35,755 nucleotides of DNA, taken from assembly GCA_029973975.1 (NCBI GenBank), contig JARKQF010000276.1, positions 1-35,755 on the forward strand. The letters are read 5' to 3'. Below the pieces are notes generated by a model. That model made no database searches. It was not told the DNA's origin and saw only the letters and a program-made list of their open reading frames with translations. Shown in pieces: positions 16,265 through 25,125 of this stretch (the first letter of the stretch is position 1; the number at the start of each line of letters is the position of its first letter). The translations under genes and the position numbers were made by a program. The DNA comes from Paludibacter sp. (GTDB lineage: Bacteria; Bacteroidota; Bacteroidia; Bacteroidales; Paludibacteraceae).

Positions 16265-17037
16265 TGGAGAAGCTGACACTGATTAAAGTCGGAGGTAAAA
16301 TTGTTGAAGAACCGGCTTCTTTACAACAACTCCTGACTGATTTCGCGAAGATAGAGGGGCATAAAGTGCTCGTGCATGGTGGCGGTCGCTCAGCTACAGC
16401 TATGGCTGCCCGGCTCGGAATCGAAAGTAAGATGGTGAATGGGCGCCGCATTACCGACGAGGAGACGCTGAAAGTGGTTACGATGGTTTATGGCGGATTG
16501 GTGAACAAACAAATTGTGGCTGGTTTGCAGGCGCTTGGTGTCAATGCCCTGGGGTTAACCGGTGCCGACCTGAATTACATGCGTTCTGAAAAACGTCCTG
16601 TAAAAGATGTAGATTATGGATTTGTAGGCGATGTGAAAGAAGTAAATGCTCCTATTTTGGCTGATCTGATTGCAAAGGATGTGGTTCCGGTGCTGGCGCC
16701 GCTTACCCATGATAAATCCGGCAATTTATTGAATACTAATGCGGATACCATAGCGGGTGAAGCTGCTAAAGCACTTGCGGCTTATTTTGATATAACGTTG
16801 ATGTACTGTTTTGAGAAAAAAGGTGTGCTGAAAGATGAGAATGATGATGATAGTGTGATTGCAGAACTGACTCCTGCGCTCTTTGAAAGCTATGTTCAAT
16901 CAGGTGTGATTCAGGGCGGGATGATACCAAAGCTCGAAAATGCCTTTGAGGCCTTGCAGGCCGGTGTGAAGAAAGTGGTAATTACCCGTGCTGATTTAAT
17001 TGATAAAGAGGGCGGAACAATTATAATAAATCTGTAG
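16264..17037 (+). CDS. argB: N-acetylglutamate kinase (or N-succinylglutamate kinase)
   Basis: Second step of arginine synthesis, phosphorylating N-acylglutamate. Amino acid kinase fold, 257 aa, the short arginine-insensitive type as in Escherichia coli. Landmarks: LIKVGGKIVE (6-15), VHGGGRSATAMA, GLTGADLNYMRSEKR, LNTNADTIAGEAAKALAA and IQGGMIPKLENAFEALQAGV. The absence of the long N-terminal helix suggests it is not feedback-inhibited by arginine. Because the nearby carbamoyltransferase carries the succinyl-specific Pro90, the physiological substrate may be N-succinylglutamate; this is inferred, not visible in ArgB itself. The stop codon lies within a palindrome at 17033-17062. Confidence 0.94.
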   Translation: MEKLTLIKVGGKIVEEPASLQQLLTDFAKIEGHKVLVHGGGRSATAMAARLGIESKMVNGRRITDEETLKVVTMVYGGLVNKQIVAGLQALGVNALGLTGADLNYMRSEKRPVKDVDYGFVGDVKEVNAPILADLIAKDVVPVLAPLTHDKSGNLLNTNADTIAGEAAKALAAYFDITLMYCFEKKGVLKDENDDDSVIAELTPALFESYVQSGVIQGGMIPKLENAFEALQAGVKKVVITRADLIDKEGGTIIINL

Positions 17038-17062
17038 AGGCATTGTATGCAATGTTTCTACA
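17033..17062. repeat. 30-bp TGTAGAG-type palindrome overlapping the argB stop
   Basis: A self-complementary sequence with half-site TGTAGAGGCATTG, centred at 17047/17048, pairing throughout if three G-U pairs are allowed. A second, perfect copy lies at 17990-18015, on the other side of the esterase gene. It can act as a terminator stem (A-rich DNA follows) or be a dispersed palindrome captured at gene ends. Confidence 0.7.
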
Positions 17063-17116
17063 AAAAACATCACAAAAAATATTATAAAACGTCCCGAAAA
17101 AATAAATTATAATCGT

Positions 17117-17980
17117 ATGAAAACATCAACATTATTATTGACATTTATTTTCATGATGAATATTGTACATGCACAGGAAAAAATTCTGTTATATCCCGAT
17201 GGAGCTGCAGAGTCAAACGGAATTACCGAAGAAGAGCAGTTTCTTCGGAAAGATTTTATGGTAAAGATATCAGAACCGCGGATGTATGTGTATCCGGCTC
17301 CTGCTGAGGTGAACACAGGAACAGCAGTACTAATTTGTCCGGGTGGCGGCTATACCGGTGTCTCTGTTATCAAGGAGGGGGAGGAAATTGCGCAATGGTT
17401 TAATAAACTGGGCATAACTGCCTTTGTGCTTTATTATCGTATGCCGAACGGTCATCATGAGATTCCATTGAAAGATGCGAAAACGGCACTTGAAATCATC
17501 CACAAACGTGCCAAAGAATGGAAAATTGACAAAACCAAGATCGGTATCATGGGTTTTTCGGCTGGGGGACATTTGGCTTCTACCGCAGGAACTCATCTGA
17601 CTGCTAAAAATAGCCGTCCCGATTTCATGATCCTGGCTTATCCCGTGATCTCGATGCAGCCGGAAATTACACATCGAGGCTCGAAACAGAATTTGATAGG
17701 AAAAACACCTGATGGAGGCTTGGTGAAGTTGTATTCCAATGAATTGCAGGTGACGACAAAAACACCACCGACTTTCCTGTTTCATGCAGAAGACGATAAG
17801 TCAGTTCCTATTCAGAATACTTATTTATTTGCAGAAGCCTTGAAATTGAAAAAAGTACCGGTTGAAGTTTACACGTTTCCTGAGGGTGGTCACGGTATTG
17901 GTATGCGTCCTACAAATCCCGAAGCCGACAAATGGCCGGTGATGTTGGAAAATTGGATGAAAAAACAAAAATTGATTTAA
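17117..17980 (+). CDS. secreted alpha/beta-hydrolase, probable carbohydrate esterase
   Basis: Exported serine esterase of 287 aa. The signal peptide ends ...NIVHA with cleavage before QEK, giving an N-terminal Gln. The fold is alpha/beta hydrolase: oxyanion-hole motif CPGGGYTGVS (about 72-81), nucleophile elbow GFSAGGHLAS, a likely acid in FHAEDDKSVP, and the catalytic His in PEGGHGIGMRP. This arrangement matches the acetylxylan/feruloyl esterase-like group common in Bacteroidota polysaccharide users. No glycoside hydrolase or SusC/D pair is near, so the substrate is unknown. It separates argB from argE and is bracketed by two copies of one palindrome, which suggests it was inserted into an older arginine cluster. 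Confidence 0.85.
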   Translation: MKTSTLLLTFIFMMNIVHAQEKILLYPDGAAESNGITEEEQFLRKDFMVKISEPRMYVYPAPAEVNTGTAVLICPGGGYTGVSVIKEGEEIAQWFNKLGITAFVLYYRMPNGHHEIPLKDAKTALEIIHKRAKEWKIDKTKIGIMGFSAGGHLASTAGTHLTAKNSRPDFMILAYPVISMQPEITHRGSKQNLIGKTPDGGLVKLYSNELQVTTKTPPTFLFHAEDDKSVPIQNTYLFAEALKLKKVPVEVYTFPEGGHGIGMRPTNPEADKWPVMLENWMKKQKLI

Positions 17981-17989
17981 TGATAATCG

Positions 17990-18015
17990 TAGAGACATTG
18001 CATGCAATGTCTCTA
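17990..18015. repeat. perfect 26-bp palindrome, second copy
   Basis: TAGAGACATTGCA followed immediately by its exact reverse complement. Same family as 17033-17062. It begins 9 bp after the esterase stop codon. Confidence 0.8.
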
Positions 18016-18063
18016 TATATTATAATTCATGCAATTTTTTTAGAAAAAACGAATTAAGAAATT

Positions 18064-19122
18064 ATGTATCAGGAATACACACAAGAAGCAACCATCTTGC
18101 TGAAAAATATCATCGCTATCCCTTCTTTCAGTAAGGAAGAGAGAAAAGTGGCAGATTTACTGGAGCGTTACATTGAGCTGCAGGGTTACGCTGTGTCCCG
18201 CAAGGATAACAATATTTGGTTGATGAGTCCGGGTTTTGATCCTGCACGACCGACCTTGCTGTTGTGTTCGCATATTGATACGGTTAAACCGGTTGCAGGG
18301 TGGACACATGATCCTTTCCTGCCGGTGGTGGAAAATGGAAAATTGTTTGGTTTGGGCAGCAATGACGCGGGTGCTTCGGTAGTGACTCTATTGCAGGTTT
18401 TCTTTATTTTATCACAAAAAAAGCAAAACTACAACCTGATTTATGCTGCAGTGGCCGAGGAGGAAATCTCCGGAGAAAAAGGTGTCAGCAGCTTGTTGCA
18501 GGAACTTCCGCATATAGACTTTGCAGTTGTCGGCGAACCGACCGGTATGCATCTGGCTGTTGCTGAAAAAGGACTGATGGTTTTAGATTGTGTAGCGTAT
18601 GGTAAGTCAGGTCATGCCGCTCGCAATGAGGGAGATAACGCTATCTATAAAGCGTTGGAAGATATAATCTGGTTCAAAGAATTTATTTTCCCAGAACAGA
18701 CAGCGTTTCTGGGTCCGGTAAAAATGACTGTAACCCAGATTAATGCCGGCACACAGCACAATGTAGTGCCAGATCTGTGTTCTTTTGTGGTCGATGTTCG
18801 TTCCAATGAGATGTACAACAACCAGGAACTGCTCGAAATTATCATGCAAAAGGTAAATTGCACGGTTACCGCCCGTTCAACCCGCCTCAGCTCTACGGCT
18901 ACACCGCTTGATCATCCCATTGTCGGACAGGGGAAAGTGCTGGGACGTAAATTGTTTGGCTCGCCTACTTTGTCCGATCAGGCGCTCCTTCCTTTTCCAA
19001 GCGTAAAAATTGGTCCGGGAGATTCTTCCCGTTCCCATACTGCTAATGAATATGTACTGCTGAAAGAAATTGAAGAGGCGATAGAAGTGTATGTGGAAAT
19101 ACTTGATGGTGTTCAAATGTGA
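18064..19122 (+). CDS. argE: M20 deacylase, probable N-acetyl/N-succinyl-ornithine (citrulline) deacylase
   Basis: Di-zinc peptidase-family enzyme, 352 aa. Metal and catalytic motifs of M20 are complete: LLCSHIDTVKP (H and catalytic D), GSNDAGAS (bridging D), AAVAEEEISGEKG (catalytic E-E), VVGEPTGMHLAVAEKG and the C-terminal SHTANEYV (metal His). The lid domain is the central region from about 175 to 285 (YGKSGHAARNEG onward). Closest in context to ArgE-type deacylases. In the Bacteroidota route the substrate should be N-acyl-citrulline, because carbamoylation occurs before deacylation. Its location after argF' and argB supports this; substrate choice (acetyl or succinyl) is unproven. Confidence 0.85.
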   Translation: MYQEYTQEATILLKNIIAIPSFSKEERKVADLLERYIELQGYAVSRKDNNIWLMSPGFDPARPTLLLCSHIDTVKPVAGWTHDPFLPVVENGKLFGLGSNDAGASVVTLLQVFFILSQKKQNYNLIYAAVAEEEISGEKGVSSLLQELPHIDFAVVGEPTGMHLAVAEKGLMVLDCVAYGKSGHAARNEGDNAIYKALEDIIWFKEFIFPEQTAFLGPVKMTVTQINAGTQHNVVPDLCSFVVDVRSNEMYNNQELLEIIMQKVNCTVTARSTRLSSTATPLDHPIVGQGKVLGRKLFGSPTLSDQALLPFPSVKIGPGDSSRSHTANEYVLLKEIEEAIEVYVEILDGVQM

Positions 19123-19126
19123 AAAT

Positions 19127-19157
19127 TTTCTATTCCCGTCGTAATTTTGTATTTTTG
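19127..19157 (+). promoter_or_regulatory. promoter of ruvB-cysS
   Basis: TTTC (19127-19130), 19-nt spacer, TATTTTTG (19150-19157). The -7 box is exact; the -33 differs by one base. Start near 19164 gives a leader of about 60 nt before ruvB. Confidence 0.55.
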
Positions 19158-19224
19158 CAATTAAGACAATCGAAAGACAATCCATTTATCTGAACTGCCT
19201 CTGGAAAGCATTATACATTATATT

Positions 19225-20241
19225 ATGCAGGAAAATTTTGACATAAGAAACAATCGCAACGGAGAAAAAGAGTTTGAAAATTCTCTCCGGCCATTGACGT
19301 TTTCTGATTTCAGAGGACAAAGCAAGATTGTGGATAACCTGAAAATTTTTGTCCAGGCTGCCCGGATGCGCACGGAATCGCTGGATCATGTGTTGTTGCA
19401 TGGCCCTCCGGGACTAGGCAAAACGACCTTGTCGAATATTATTGCCAACGAGTTGAATGTCGGATTTAAAATAACTTCCGGACCGGTGCTTGATAAACCC
19501 GGTGATTTAGCCGGATTGCTAACAAGCCTGGAAACCAACGATGTACTCTTTATTGATGAGATACACCGACTTAGTCCGATTGTAGAGGAATACCTCTATT
19601 CGGCTATGGAAGATTACCGCATTGACATCATGATTGATAAAGGTCCGTCTGCACGCTCCATTCAACTCGAACTAAATCCGTTTACACTGATTGGAGCTAC
19701 TACCCGGAGTGGGTTGTTGACAGCTCCTCTGCGTGCACGATTTGGTATCAATTGTCATTTCGAGTATTACGATATTGATGTGATTACCCACATCATCAAA
19801 CGTTCAGCAGGTCTGTTACAGGTGCCTATTAAAGAAAACGCTGCCCGCGAAATCGGAGGAAGAAGTCGTGGTACGCCTCGTATTGCCAACGCGCTGCTGC
19901 GTCGTGTACGTGATTTCGCGCAAGTCAAAGGATCTGGAGAAATAGACCTTGAAATTGCCCGTTATGCACTTGAAGCGCTGAATATTGATAAATACGGTTT
20001 GGACGAAATAGATAATAAGATCCTGACCACTATCATCGATAAATTCAGTGGAGGACCCGTTGGATTGAATACCATAGCAACCGCTTTGGGCGAAGATCCT
20101 GGGACAATCGAAGAAGTCTATGAGCCTTTCCTCATCAAAGAAGGCTTTATGAAACGAACACCCCGGGGAAGGGAAGTCACAGATTTGGCATATAAACATT
20201 TAGGGAAAATTAAATTCGGAGAAACAGGAACATTGTTTTAA
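19225..20241 (+). CDS. ruvB: Holliday junction branch migration ATPase RuvB
   Basis: Ring motor that drives branch migration with RuvA during recombinational repair. 338 aa. Walker A is GPPGLGKTT (60-68) and Walker B is LFIDEIHR with D111-E112. Sensor region: [21 protein letters not shown]. The C-terminal winged helix includes [25 protein letters not shown] and [13 protein letters not shown]. All family hallmarks are present. ruvA and ruvC are not in the window. cysS starts 6 bp after the stop, so the two form an operon. Confidence 0.98.
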   Translation: MQENFDIRNNRNGEKEFENSLRPLTFSDFRGQSKIVDNLKIFVQAARMRTESLDHVLLHGPPGLGKTTLSNIIANELNVGFKITSGPVLDKPGDLAGLLTSLETNDVLFIDEIHRLSPIVEEYLYSAMEDYRIDIMIDKGPSARSIQLELNPFTLIGATTRSGLLTAPLRARFGINCHFEYYDIDVITHIIKRSAGLLQVPIKENAAREIGGRSRGTPRIANALLRRVRDFAQVKGSGEIDLEIARYALEALNIDKYGLDEIDNKILTTIIDKFSGGPVGLNTIATALGEDPGTIEEVYEPFLIKEGFMKRTPRGREVTDLAYKHLGKIKFGETGTLF

Positions 20242-20247
20242 ATCCTT

Positions 20248-21714
20248 ATGGAACATACATTATATATATACAACACATTAACCCGCAAAAAGGAGCAGTT
20301 TATCCCTATTCACGAACCCAATGTAGGACTTTATGTCTGCGGTCCGACTGTTTATGGCGATCCGCATCTGGGACATGCCCGTCCGGCAATTACCTTCGAT
20401 ATCCTTTTCAGGTATCTCAAGCATCTGGGATATAAAGTTCGCTATGTCAGAAACATCACGGATGTAGGTCACCTCGAAAATGATGCTGATGAAGGGGAAG
20501 ATAAAGTTGCCAAAAAAGCCCGCCTCGACCAGTTGGAACCAATGGAAGTTGTGCAGTATTATCTGAATCGCTATCACAAAGCAATGGAAGCCCTGAATGT
20601 GTTGCCTCCCAGTATCGAACCGCATGCATCAGGACATATCATGGAGCAGATTGAGTTTACACAGAAAATTCTGGATGCAGGCTATGCTTATGAAAGTGCA
20701 GGTTCTGTTTATTTTGATGTGGAGAAGTATAACCGTGATTATCGATATGGAAAATTATCCGGCAGGAATATTGACGAAATGCTTGAAACTACCCGTGATT
20801 TAGACGGACAGGGCGAAAAACGCCGCAGTGTAGATTTTGCTTTGTGGAAAAAAGCTTCTCCGGAACATATCATGCGCTGGAAAGCCCCCTGGAGTGAAGG
20901 TTTTCCGGGATGGCATATGGAGTGTTCTGCTATGGGAACGAAATACCTGGGAGAAGAATTCGATATTCATGGAGGTGGAATGGACCTGATGTTCCCGCAT
21001 CACGAATGTGAGATTGCCCAATCGTGTGCTGCTCTTGGTAAAGATTCGGTCAAATATTGGATGCATAACAACATGATTACCATCAACGGACAGAAAATGG
21101 GCAAGTCACTGGGGAATTTTATCACGCTTGAAGAATTCTTCACCGGCAATCATGCCCTGCTAACAAAGGCTTTTAGTCCGATGACCATTCGGTTTTTTAT
21201 CCTGCAGGCGCACTATCGTAGTACGGTCGATTTCAGCAGTGAAGCGCTTGAAGCTTCTGAAAAAGGGTTTGAAAGACTTATAGAAGGATATGTGCGATTG
21301 CAAAAATTACAGGCATCAGCAACTTCTTCAGTAAATATCTCCGAAGTAAGAAGAAAATGTGAAGATGCTATGGCAGACGATCTGAATACGCCGATGGTTA
21401 TATCAGCCTTGTTCGATGCTTTGCGTTCCGTTAATCTGGTACATGATGGCAAAGAAACGATTAGTCAGGCTGACTTATTTGAATTGCAGTCTGTTTTCAA
21501 ACTTTATATCGAAGATTTACTTGGATTGCAGTCAGAGTCGGCATCGGCAAACGGTACAGAAGCTTATCAAAAAGCGGTTGATTTATTATTGAATATCCGC
21601 CTGGAAGCGAAAAAGAACAAAGATTGGGCAACGAGTGACAAAATACGAAATGAGTTAACCGCCATGGGCTTTGAAATCAAAGATACCAAAGATGGCTTTG
21701 AATGGAAGTTGTAA
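20248..21714 (+). CDS. cysS: cysteinyl-tRNA synthetase
   Basis: Class I synthetase charging tRNA-Cys, 488 aa. Zinc/active-site Cys in [11 protein letters not shown] (C31), HIGH-type motif HLGH (40-43), SDG-like zinc site [16 protein letters not shown] and [11 protein letters not shown], and the KMSKS variant KMGKSLGN. The C-terminal anticodon-binding helical domain is complete ([20 protein letters not shown]). It is the last gene of the ruvB-cysS unit; a strong terminator follows at 21726-21760. Confidence 0.98.
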   Translation: MEHTLYIYNTLTRKKEQFIPIHEPNVGLYVCGPTVYGDPHLGHARPAITFDILFRYLKHLGYKVRYVRNITDVGHLENDADEGEDKVAKKARLDQLEPMEVVQYYLNRYHKAMEALNVLPPSIEPHASGHIMEQIEFTQKILDAGYAYESAGSVYFDVEKYNRDYRYGKLSGRNIDEMLETTRDLDGQGEKRRSVDFALWKKASPEHIMRWKAPWSEGFPGWHMECSAMGTKYLGEEFDIHGGGMDLMFPHHECEIAQSCAALGKDSVKYWMHNNMITINGQKMGKSLGNFITLEEFFTGNHALLTKAFSPMTIRFFILQAHYRSTVDFSSEALEASEKGFERLIEGYVRLQKLQASATSSVNISEVRRKCEDAMADDLNTPMVISALFDALRSVNLVHDGKETISQADLFELQSVFKLYIEDLLGLQSESASANGTEAYQKAVDLLLNIRLEAKKNKDWATSDKIRNELTAMGFEIKDTKDGFEWKL

Positions 21715-21725
21715 TCTTACCGATG

Positions 21726-21760
21726 AAAAAGCAATTTGCATTTTTTGCAAATTGCTTTTT
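21726..21760. terminator. strong intrinsic terminator after cysS
   Basis: AAAAAGCAATTTGCA (21726-21740) is perfectly paired with 21746-21760 across a loop of five T, and the stem ends in five T. Its mirrored A- and T-tracts could work in both directions, but only cysS needs it. Confidence 0.9.
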
Positions 21761-21785
21761 CTGATAGTCAAGATATGTCAAGAAG

Positions 21786-22046
21786 ATGTTTGAGGAACAG
21801 GAACTTAACGGAAATTATACAAGCGCTATTTCAGATTCATTCAGGTTGGATATCGAAAAACACAATGCCCAATACGAGCCGGTTGAAGTGTGTGTATTTA
21901 AAGAATCACATGACAGATTTTTAATTATAGATCAGGATGTGGTATATCATATAGGCGCCTCGTTGAAAGACCTGGCGAAGAAATGGTTTGCATTTTCAAA
22001 AATGAAGTTAAATGCAAGCGAACTAATCAGTAAAATAAACGAATAA
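21786..22046 (+). pseudogene. C-terminal remnant of an ORF6N-type protein
   Basis: 86-residue ORF. From about residue 20 on it resembles the C-terminal end of ORF6N-domain proteins of mobile DNA: LDIEKHNAQYEPVEV, SHDRFLIID and VYHIGASLKDLAKKWFAFSK. The HDRFLIID segment is like one half of a phospholipase D-type HxK site. The N-terminal ORF6N DNA-binding domain (about 200 residues) is missing, and the 70 bp upstream back to the cysS terminator do not encode it in any frame. The ORF ends 2 bp before rbfA. It may be a decayed gene whose tail survives as the leader of rbfA, or a small protein still translated. Confidence 0.6.
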
Positions 22047-22048
22047 AA

Positions 22049-22414
22049 ATGGAATCGAAAAGACAAGAGAAAATAGCCCGGATGCTTCAAAAGGAGTTGG
22101 GCGAAATTTTTATGCTTTATGCAAAAAAGTTACATGGAACGCTTATCAGTGTTACCAGGGTAAAGGTGAGTCCGGATTTGAGTGTAACTCACATCAGTCT
22201 GAGTATATTTCCGGGTGATAAAACTTCAGAGGTTCTGGAACAGGTGAAACAGGATACTAAATCGATTCGTTTCGAACTGGGAAAAAGAGTTAGTAATCTG
22301 AGGATTATACCGGAGTTGAATTTCCACTTGGATGATTCTCTGGATTATCTGGAGAATATCGACCGGTTGTTAAAGAGTGATCCGCCGTCTCCAGTATCAG
22401 AAGAAGAAAATTGA
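22049..22414 (+). CDS. rbfA: ribosome-binding factor A
   Basis: Small KH-type protein that assists late maturation of the 30S subunit and cold adaptation. 121 aa. The opening SKRQEKIARMLQKELGEIF and central VTRVKVSPDLSVTHISLSIF (the strand carrying the KH-like AxG/kink) are typical, as is the end LRIIPELNFHLDDSLDYLENIDRLL. Its stop codon overlaps the following permease start. Confidence 0.94.
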   Translation: MESKRQEKIARMLQKELGEIFMLYAKKLHGTLISVTRVKVSPDLSVTHISLSIFPGDKTSEVLEQVKQDTKSIRFELGKRVSNLRIIPELNFHLDDSLDYLENIDRLLKSDPPSPVSEEEN

Positions 22415-23673
22415 AAGAAAAAACTAACATAGCAGTTCACGCAGGCCGATTGAAATTCGCGTTCAATATTGCCGGCCGTTATCTTTTTTCGAAGAAATCC
22501 CATAATGCCATTAATGTAATTTCCGGAATTTCTTCGGTGGGCGTGGCTGTTGGAACTATGGCGCTGGTTTTTGTCCTGTCCATTTTCAATGGCTTCGAAT
22601 TGCTTTTTTCTGATTTATTTTCCGCATTCGATCCGGAACTGAAGATTACACTGAATGAAGGAAAACAATTCAAAGCAGATTCGCCGGAATTTGAGGCTGT
22701 CAGAAAACATCAGGCAGTAGCGGTTTTTACTGAAGTAATAGAGGAAAACGCTTTGTTGAGATTCAAAGAAAAGCAAATGCCTGCTATGATTAAAGGGGTT
22801 TCTGAAGATTTCAAACAAATGACCCGTATCGACAGCATCATGTTCGATGGCGAATTTATACTGTTTGATGGAGCCTTTGAACGATCGGTGGCAGGAGCAG
22901 GAATTGCAGTAACGCTAGGATTAGGCGCACATTTCATAGATCCTTTGTATATTTATGCTCCAAAGCGGACATCCCGTATTAATCTGTTGCGGCCGGAACA
23001 AAGTTTTAATCAGTCGGCAACTTTTCTTTCCGGCGTGTTTTCCGTACAACAAAGTGAATACGATAATCAATATGTGTTGGTCTCGCTGAATCTGGCGCGG
23101 GAGCTTTTTGAATATGAGGATGCAGAAGTGACGGCTGTTGAATTGAAATTGACTCCTCAGGCCGATGGAAAGAAGATTCAGAAGGAAATAAAACAAATAT
23201 TGGGAGATGATTTCTCGGTGAAAAACAGGTATGAACAGCAGGAAAGCTATTTTAAAATCATGAAGATTGAGAAATGGATTACCTTTCTAATCCTGAGTTT
23301 TATCTTGTTAATAGCCAGTTTCAATATTATAGGTTCTCTATCGATGCTGATAATAGATAAAAAAGAAGACATCAACACATTACGTAATTTGGGGGCGGAT
23401 AACCGCCTTATTAAACAAATTTTTTTACTGGAAGGTTGGATGATCTCGTTGGTGGGAGCGGTTGCCGGAGTTATTATTGGTACAAGTTTTTCGCTTTTAC
23501 AGGAAAAAATAGGTTTTATCAAACTGGGTGCCGGTTTTATTGTTGAGAATTATCCTTCGGTAACACAATTTTCCGATGTTTTTTTAGTTTTAATAACCGT
23601 ACTGGTGATTGGTTTTATTGCCGCCTGGTACCCGGTCAGATACATCAAAACCGATATCAATAAAACAGCATAA
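22411..23673 (+). CDS. LolC/LolE-type ABC transporter permease
   Basis: Inner-membrane FtsX/MacB-fold permease of 420 aa, probably part of the lipoprotein-releasing system. Topology: one helix at about 36-60 after the typical SKKSHNAINVISGISSVGVAVGTM, a large periplasmic domain (about 62-270), then three helices near 286-310, 332-356 and 388-408. The ending WYPVRYIKTDINKT is family-like. The only suitable start is TTG at 22411, overlapping the rbfA TGA in a TTGA; the next ATG is deep inside the first helix. No ATPase (LolD) gene lies beside it, so it must use one encoded elsewhere. Coupled to rbfA and to the lipoprotein that follows. Confidence 0.88.
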   Translation: MKEKTNIAVHAGRLKFAFNIAGRYLFSKKSHNAINVISGISSVGVAVGTMALVFVLSIFNGFELLFSDLFSAFDPELKITLNEGKQFKADSPEFEAVRKHQAVAVFTEVIEENALLRFKEKQMPAMIKGVSEDFKQMTRIDSIMFDGEFILFDGAFERSVAGAGIAVTLGLGAHFIDPLYIYAPKRTSRINLLRPEQSFNQSATFLSGVFSVQQSEYDNQYVLVSLNLARELFEYEDAEVTAVELKLTPQADGKKIQKEIKQILGDDFSVKNRYEQQESYFKIMKIEKWITFLILSFILLIASFNIIGSLSMLIIDKKEDINTLRNLGADNRLIKQIFLLEGWMISLVGAVAGVIIGTSFSLLQEKIGFIKLGAGFIVENYPSVTQFSDVFLVLITVLVIGFIAAWYPVRYIKTDINKTA

Positions 23674-24353
23674 TGCAGAAACAGTTTTATGTATATTTTT
23701 TATGCTTCATGCTCCTTTTGCAGGCTTGTGAAAGAAGAGAAGTGTTTGAATACGAGTATGAAAAGAATCCGCAGTATTCAAGGGGTTATGCTGAGTTCTG
23801 GGGATCACAATATGCTCATTACGGATTTGATAATCACGTGTTGAGTTTACGAGCCTTTACGGATTCATTGACATTAACTAAGGATGGCTATCTTACCGGA
23901 TTTGGTCAGTATTTGGTGTTGAATGATATTTTTGTTTCTTCCTCAGATACAATATTTCCTGCCGGGATTTATGAAATTGCAGATACAGTTGATGTTTTTA
24001 AAATTGCTCCCGGAGAATTGTATGAAGACGAAGGAGTTAAATATGATGTGGGTGCATATATTTATTACGTTGAAAAAAATGAGTCTTTTTCAATCCGAAA
24101 GTTTATAGTCGCAGGGACTATGGAAGTAAGTTTTACAGACAGCATATCCCGGTTCGACTGTAATTTTATACTGGATGACAAATCCGAACTGAAAGGCCGG
24201 TTTGAAACCAATGAGCTGATTATTTATGACTATTCGGTTGTTCCGAAGCCGGATAAGCAAAAGGTAAAATTAAATCAGACTAATCCTTTTGTTGTTAAGC
24301 AATTCGTAAATAAGCAGTATTACAAAAGGAAAAGCAAATATACCTCCCAGTAA
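23673..24353 (+). CDS. putative lipoprotein of unknown function
   Basis: 226 aa with a lipoprotein signal (FMLLLQAC, lipidated Cys at about residue 19). The mature part is rich in short beta strands and aromatic residues (GYAEFWGSQYAHYGFDNHVL, GRFETNELIIYDY), suggesting a beta-sandwich. I do not recognise the family. The ATG overlaps the permease stop by one base, so it is made with a LolC/E-type permease. The last 84 bp overlap, on the opposite strand, the gene at 24270-24602. Confidence 0.7.
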   Translation: MQKQFYVYFLCFMLLLQACERREVFEYEYEKNPQYSRGYAEFWGSQYAHYGFDNHVLSLRAFTDSLTLTKDGYLTGFGQYLVLNDIFVSSSDTIFPAGIYEIADTVDVFKIAPGELYEDEGVKYDVGAYIYYVEKNESFSIRKFIVAGTMEVSFTDSISRFDCNFILDDKSELKGRFETNELIIYDYSVVPKPDKQKVKLNQTNPFVVKQFVNKQYYKRKSKYTSQ

Positions 24354-24602
24354 ATAATACAGGGTAGTCTGGTCTGGAATAGAGATGCTGATTACAGGTA
24401 ACTGAGTGTTCCATCCCAGTAATCCGGCAAGCAAGGTTCCCAGAGCTGTAAACAGCACGATAATCCAATCATAATTTTTCTTTTTCTCCGGAAGTCTTTG
24501 CATTACTTTTTTCGTAAAGTGATTATCCGCAATTTCTTTTTTATGTTCCTGAAAAAAATTGCGGATCATCCGGTCGTCGTATTTAGTTTCCATATCCTGC
24601 AT
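24270..24602 (-). CDS. two-helix membrane protein, probable anti-sigma partner (DUF5056-like)
   Basis: 110 aa. A charged cytosolic N-terminus (FFQEHKKEIADNHFTKKVMQ) is followed by two membrane helices at roughly 47-65 and 82-102. Gene position directly after an ECF sigma factor (20-bp overlap, or 10 bp if translation begins at the second Met, 24593) and the cytosolic helix before the membrane segment suggest an anti-sigma role, but no zinc-type HxxxCxxC motif is visible. Its 3' end overlaps the convergent lipoprotein gene by 84 bp. Confidence 0.7.
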   Translation of the reverse strand: MQDMETKYDDRMIRNFFQEHKKEIADNHFTKKVMQRLPEKKKNYDWIIVLFTALGTLLAGLLGWNTQLPVISISIPDQTTLYYLLGGIFAFPFVILLIYELLNNKRISLI

Positions 24603-25125
24603 TTTTTAAGTAAGCGCCCAATTTTTCTTTTCCTTTTAAAATGTGTGTTTTTACTGTCCCCAACGGACACCGCATAATTTTTGCAATTTCCTTGTGGGTT
24701 TTGTCTTCCATGTAAAACAACAAAATTGCTGTTCTCTCTTCGGTTCGCAATATCATCAGGGCATCATTAATGTCGGTTTTTTCTGCTGAAAATTCATTTT
24801 GTACCTCATGCATCCGGTTTACTTCCAGCTCATTAATATCGCCGGTTATTTTTCTTGATCTGATATGATCATAATGCACATTGTATGCAATTCTGAATAA
24901 CCAGGTGGAAAATCCGGATAGTCCCTGAAACCCGTTCAGACTGAGATAGGCTTTGATAAATGTTTCCTGTGCCAAATCATCACTGAGCTGGTTATCGCCC
25001 ATCGTCAGGTTCAGGAAAAACCTTCGGATGGACGATTGATATTTTCGGGTTAACAAGTCGAATGCTGATTTATCGCCGGATAGATTTACCCGTGCTACCA
25101 GCATTAAATCCTCAGATTTGCTCAT
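24583..25125 (-). CDS. ECF-type RNA polymerase sigma factor
   Basis: About 180 aa from the preferred start MSKSEDLMLVARV (25125); an upstream in-frame Met at 25164 would add 13 residues and overlap the previous gene further. Region 2 is seen as DDLAQETFIKAYLSLNGF followed by FSTWLFRIAYNVHYD, and region 4 as ERTAILLFYMEDKTHKEIA and CPLGTVKTHILKGKEKL (helix-turn-helix). It overlaps the upstream DUF6249 gene by 14 bp and the downstream membrane protein gene, so the three are translationally linked. The stimulus is unknown. Confidence 0.92.
   Translation of the reverse strand: MSKSEDLMLVARVNLSGDKSAFDLLTRKYQSSIRRFFLNLTMGDNQLSDDLAQETFIKAYLSLNGFQGLSGFSTWLFRIAYNVHYDHIRSRKITGDINELEVNRMHEVQNEFSAEKTDINDALMILRTEERTAILLFYMEDKTHKEIAKIMRCPLGTVKTHILKGKEKLGAYLKNAGYGN

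Noticed and set aside
21736-21924. Plus-strand ORF starting in the cysS terminator.
   Set aside because: Shadow frame of the ORF6N remnant; begins inside the terminator loop.
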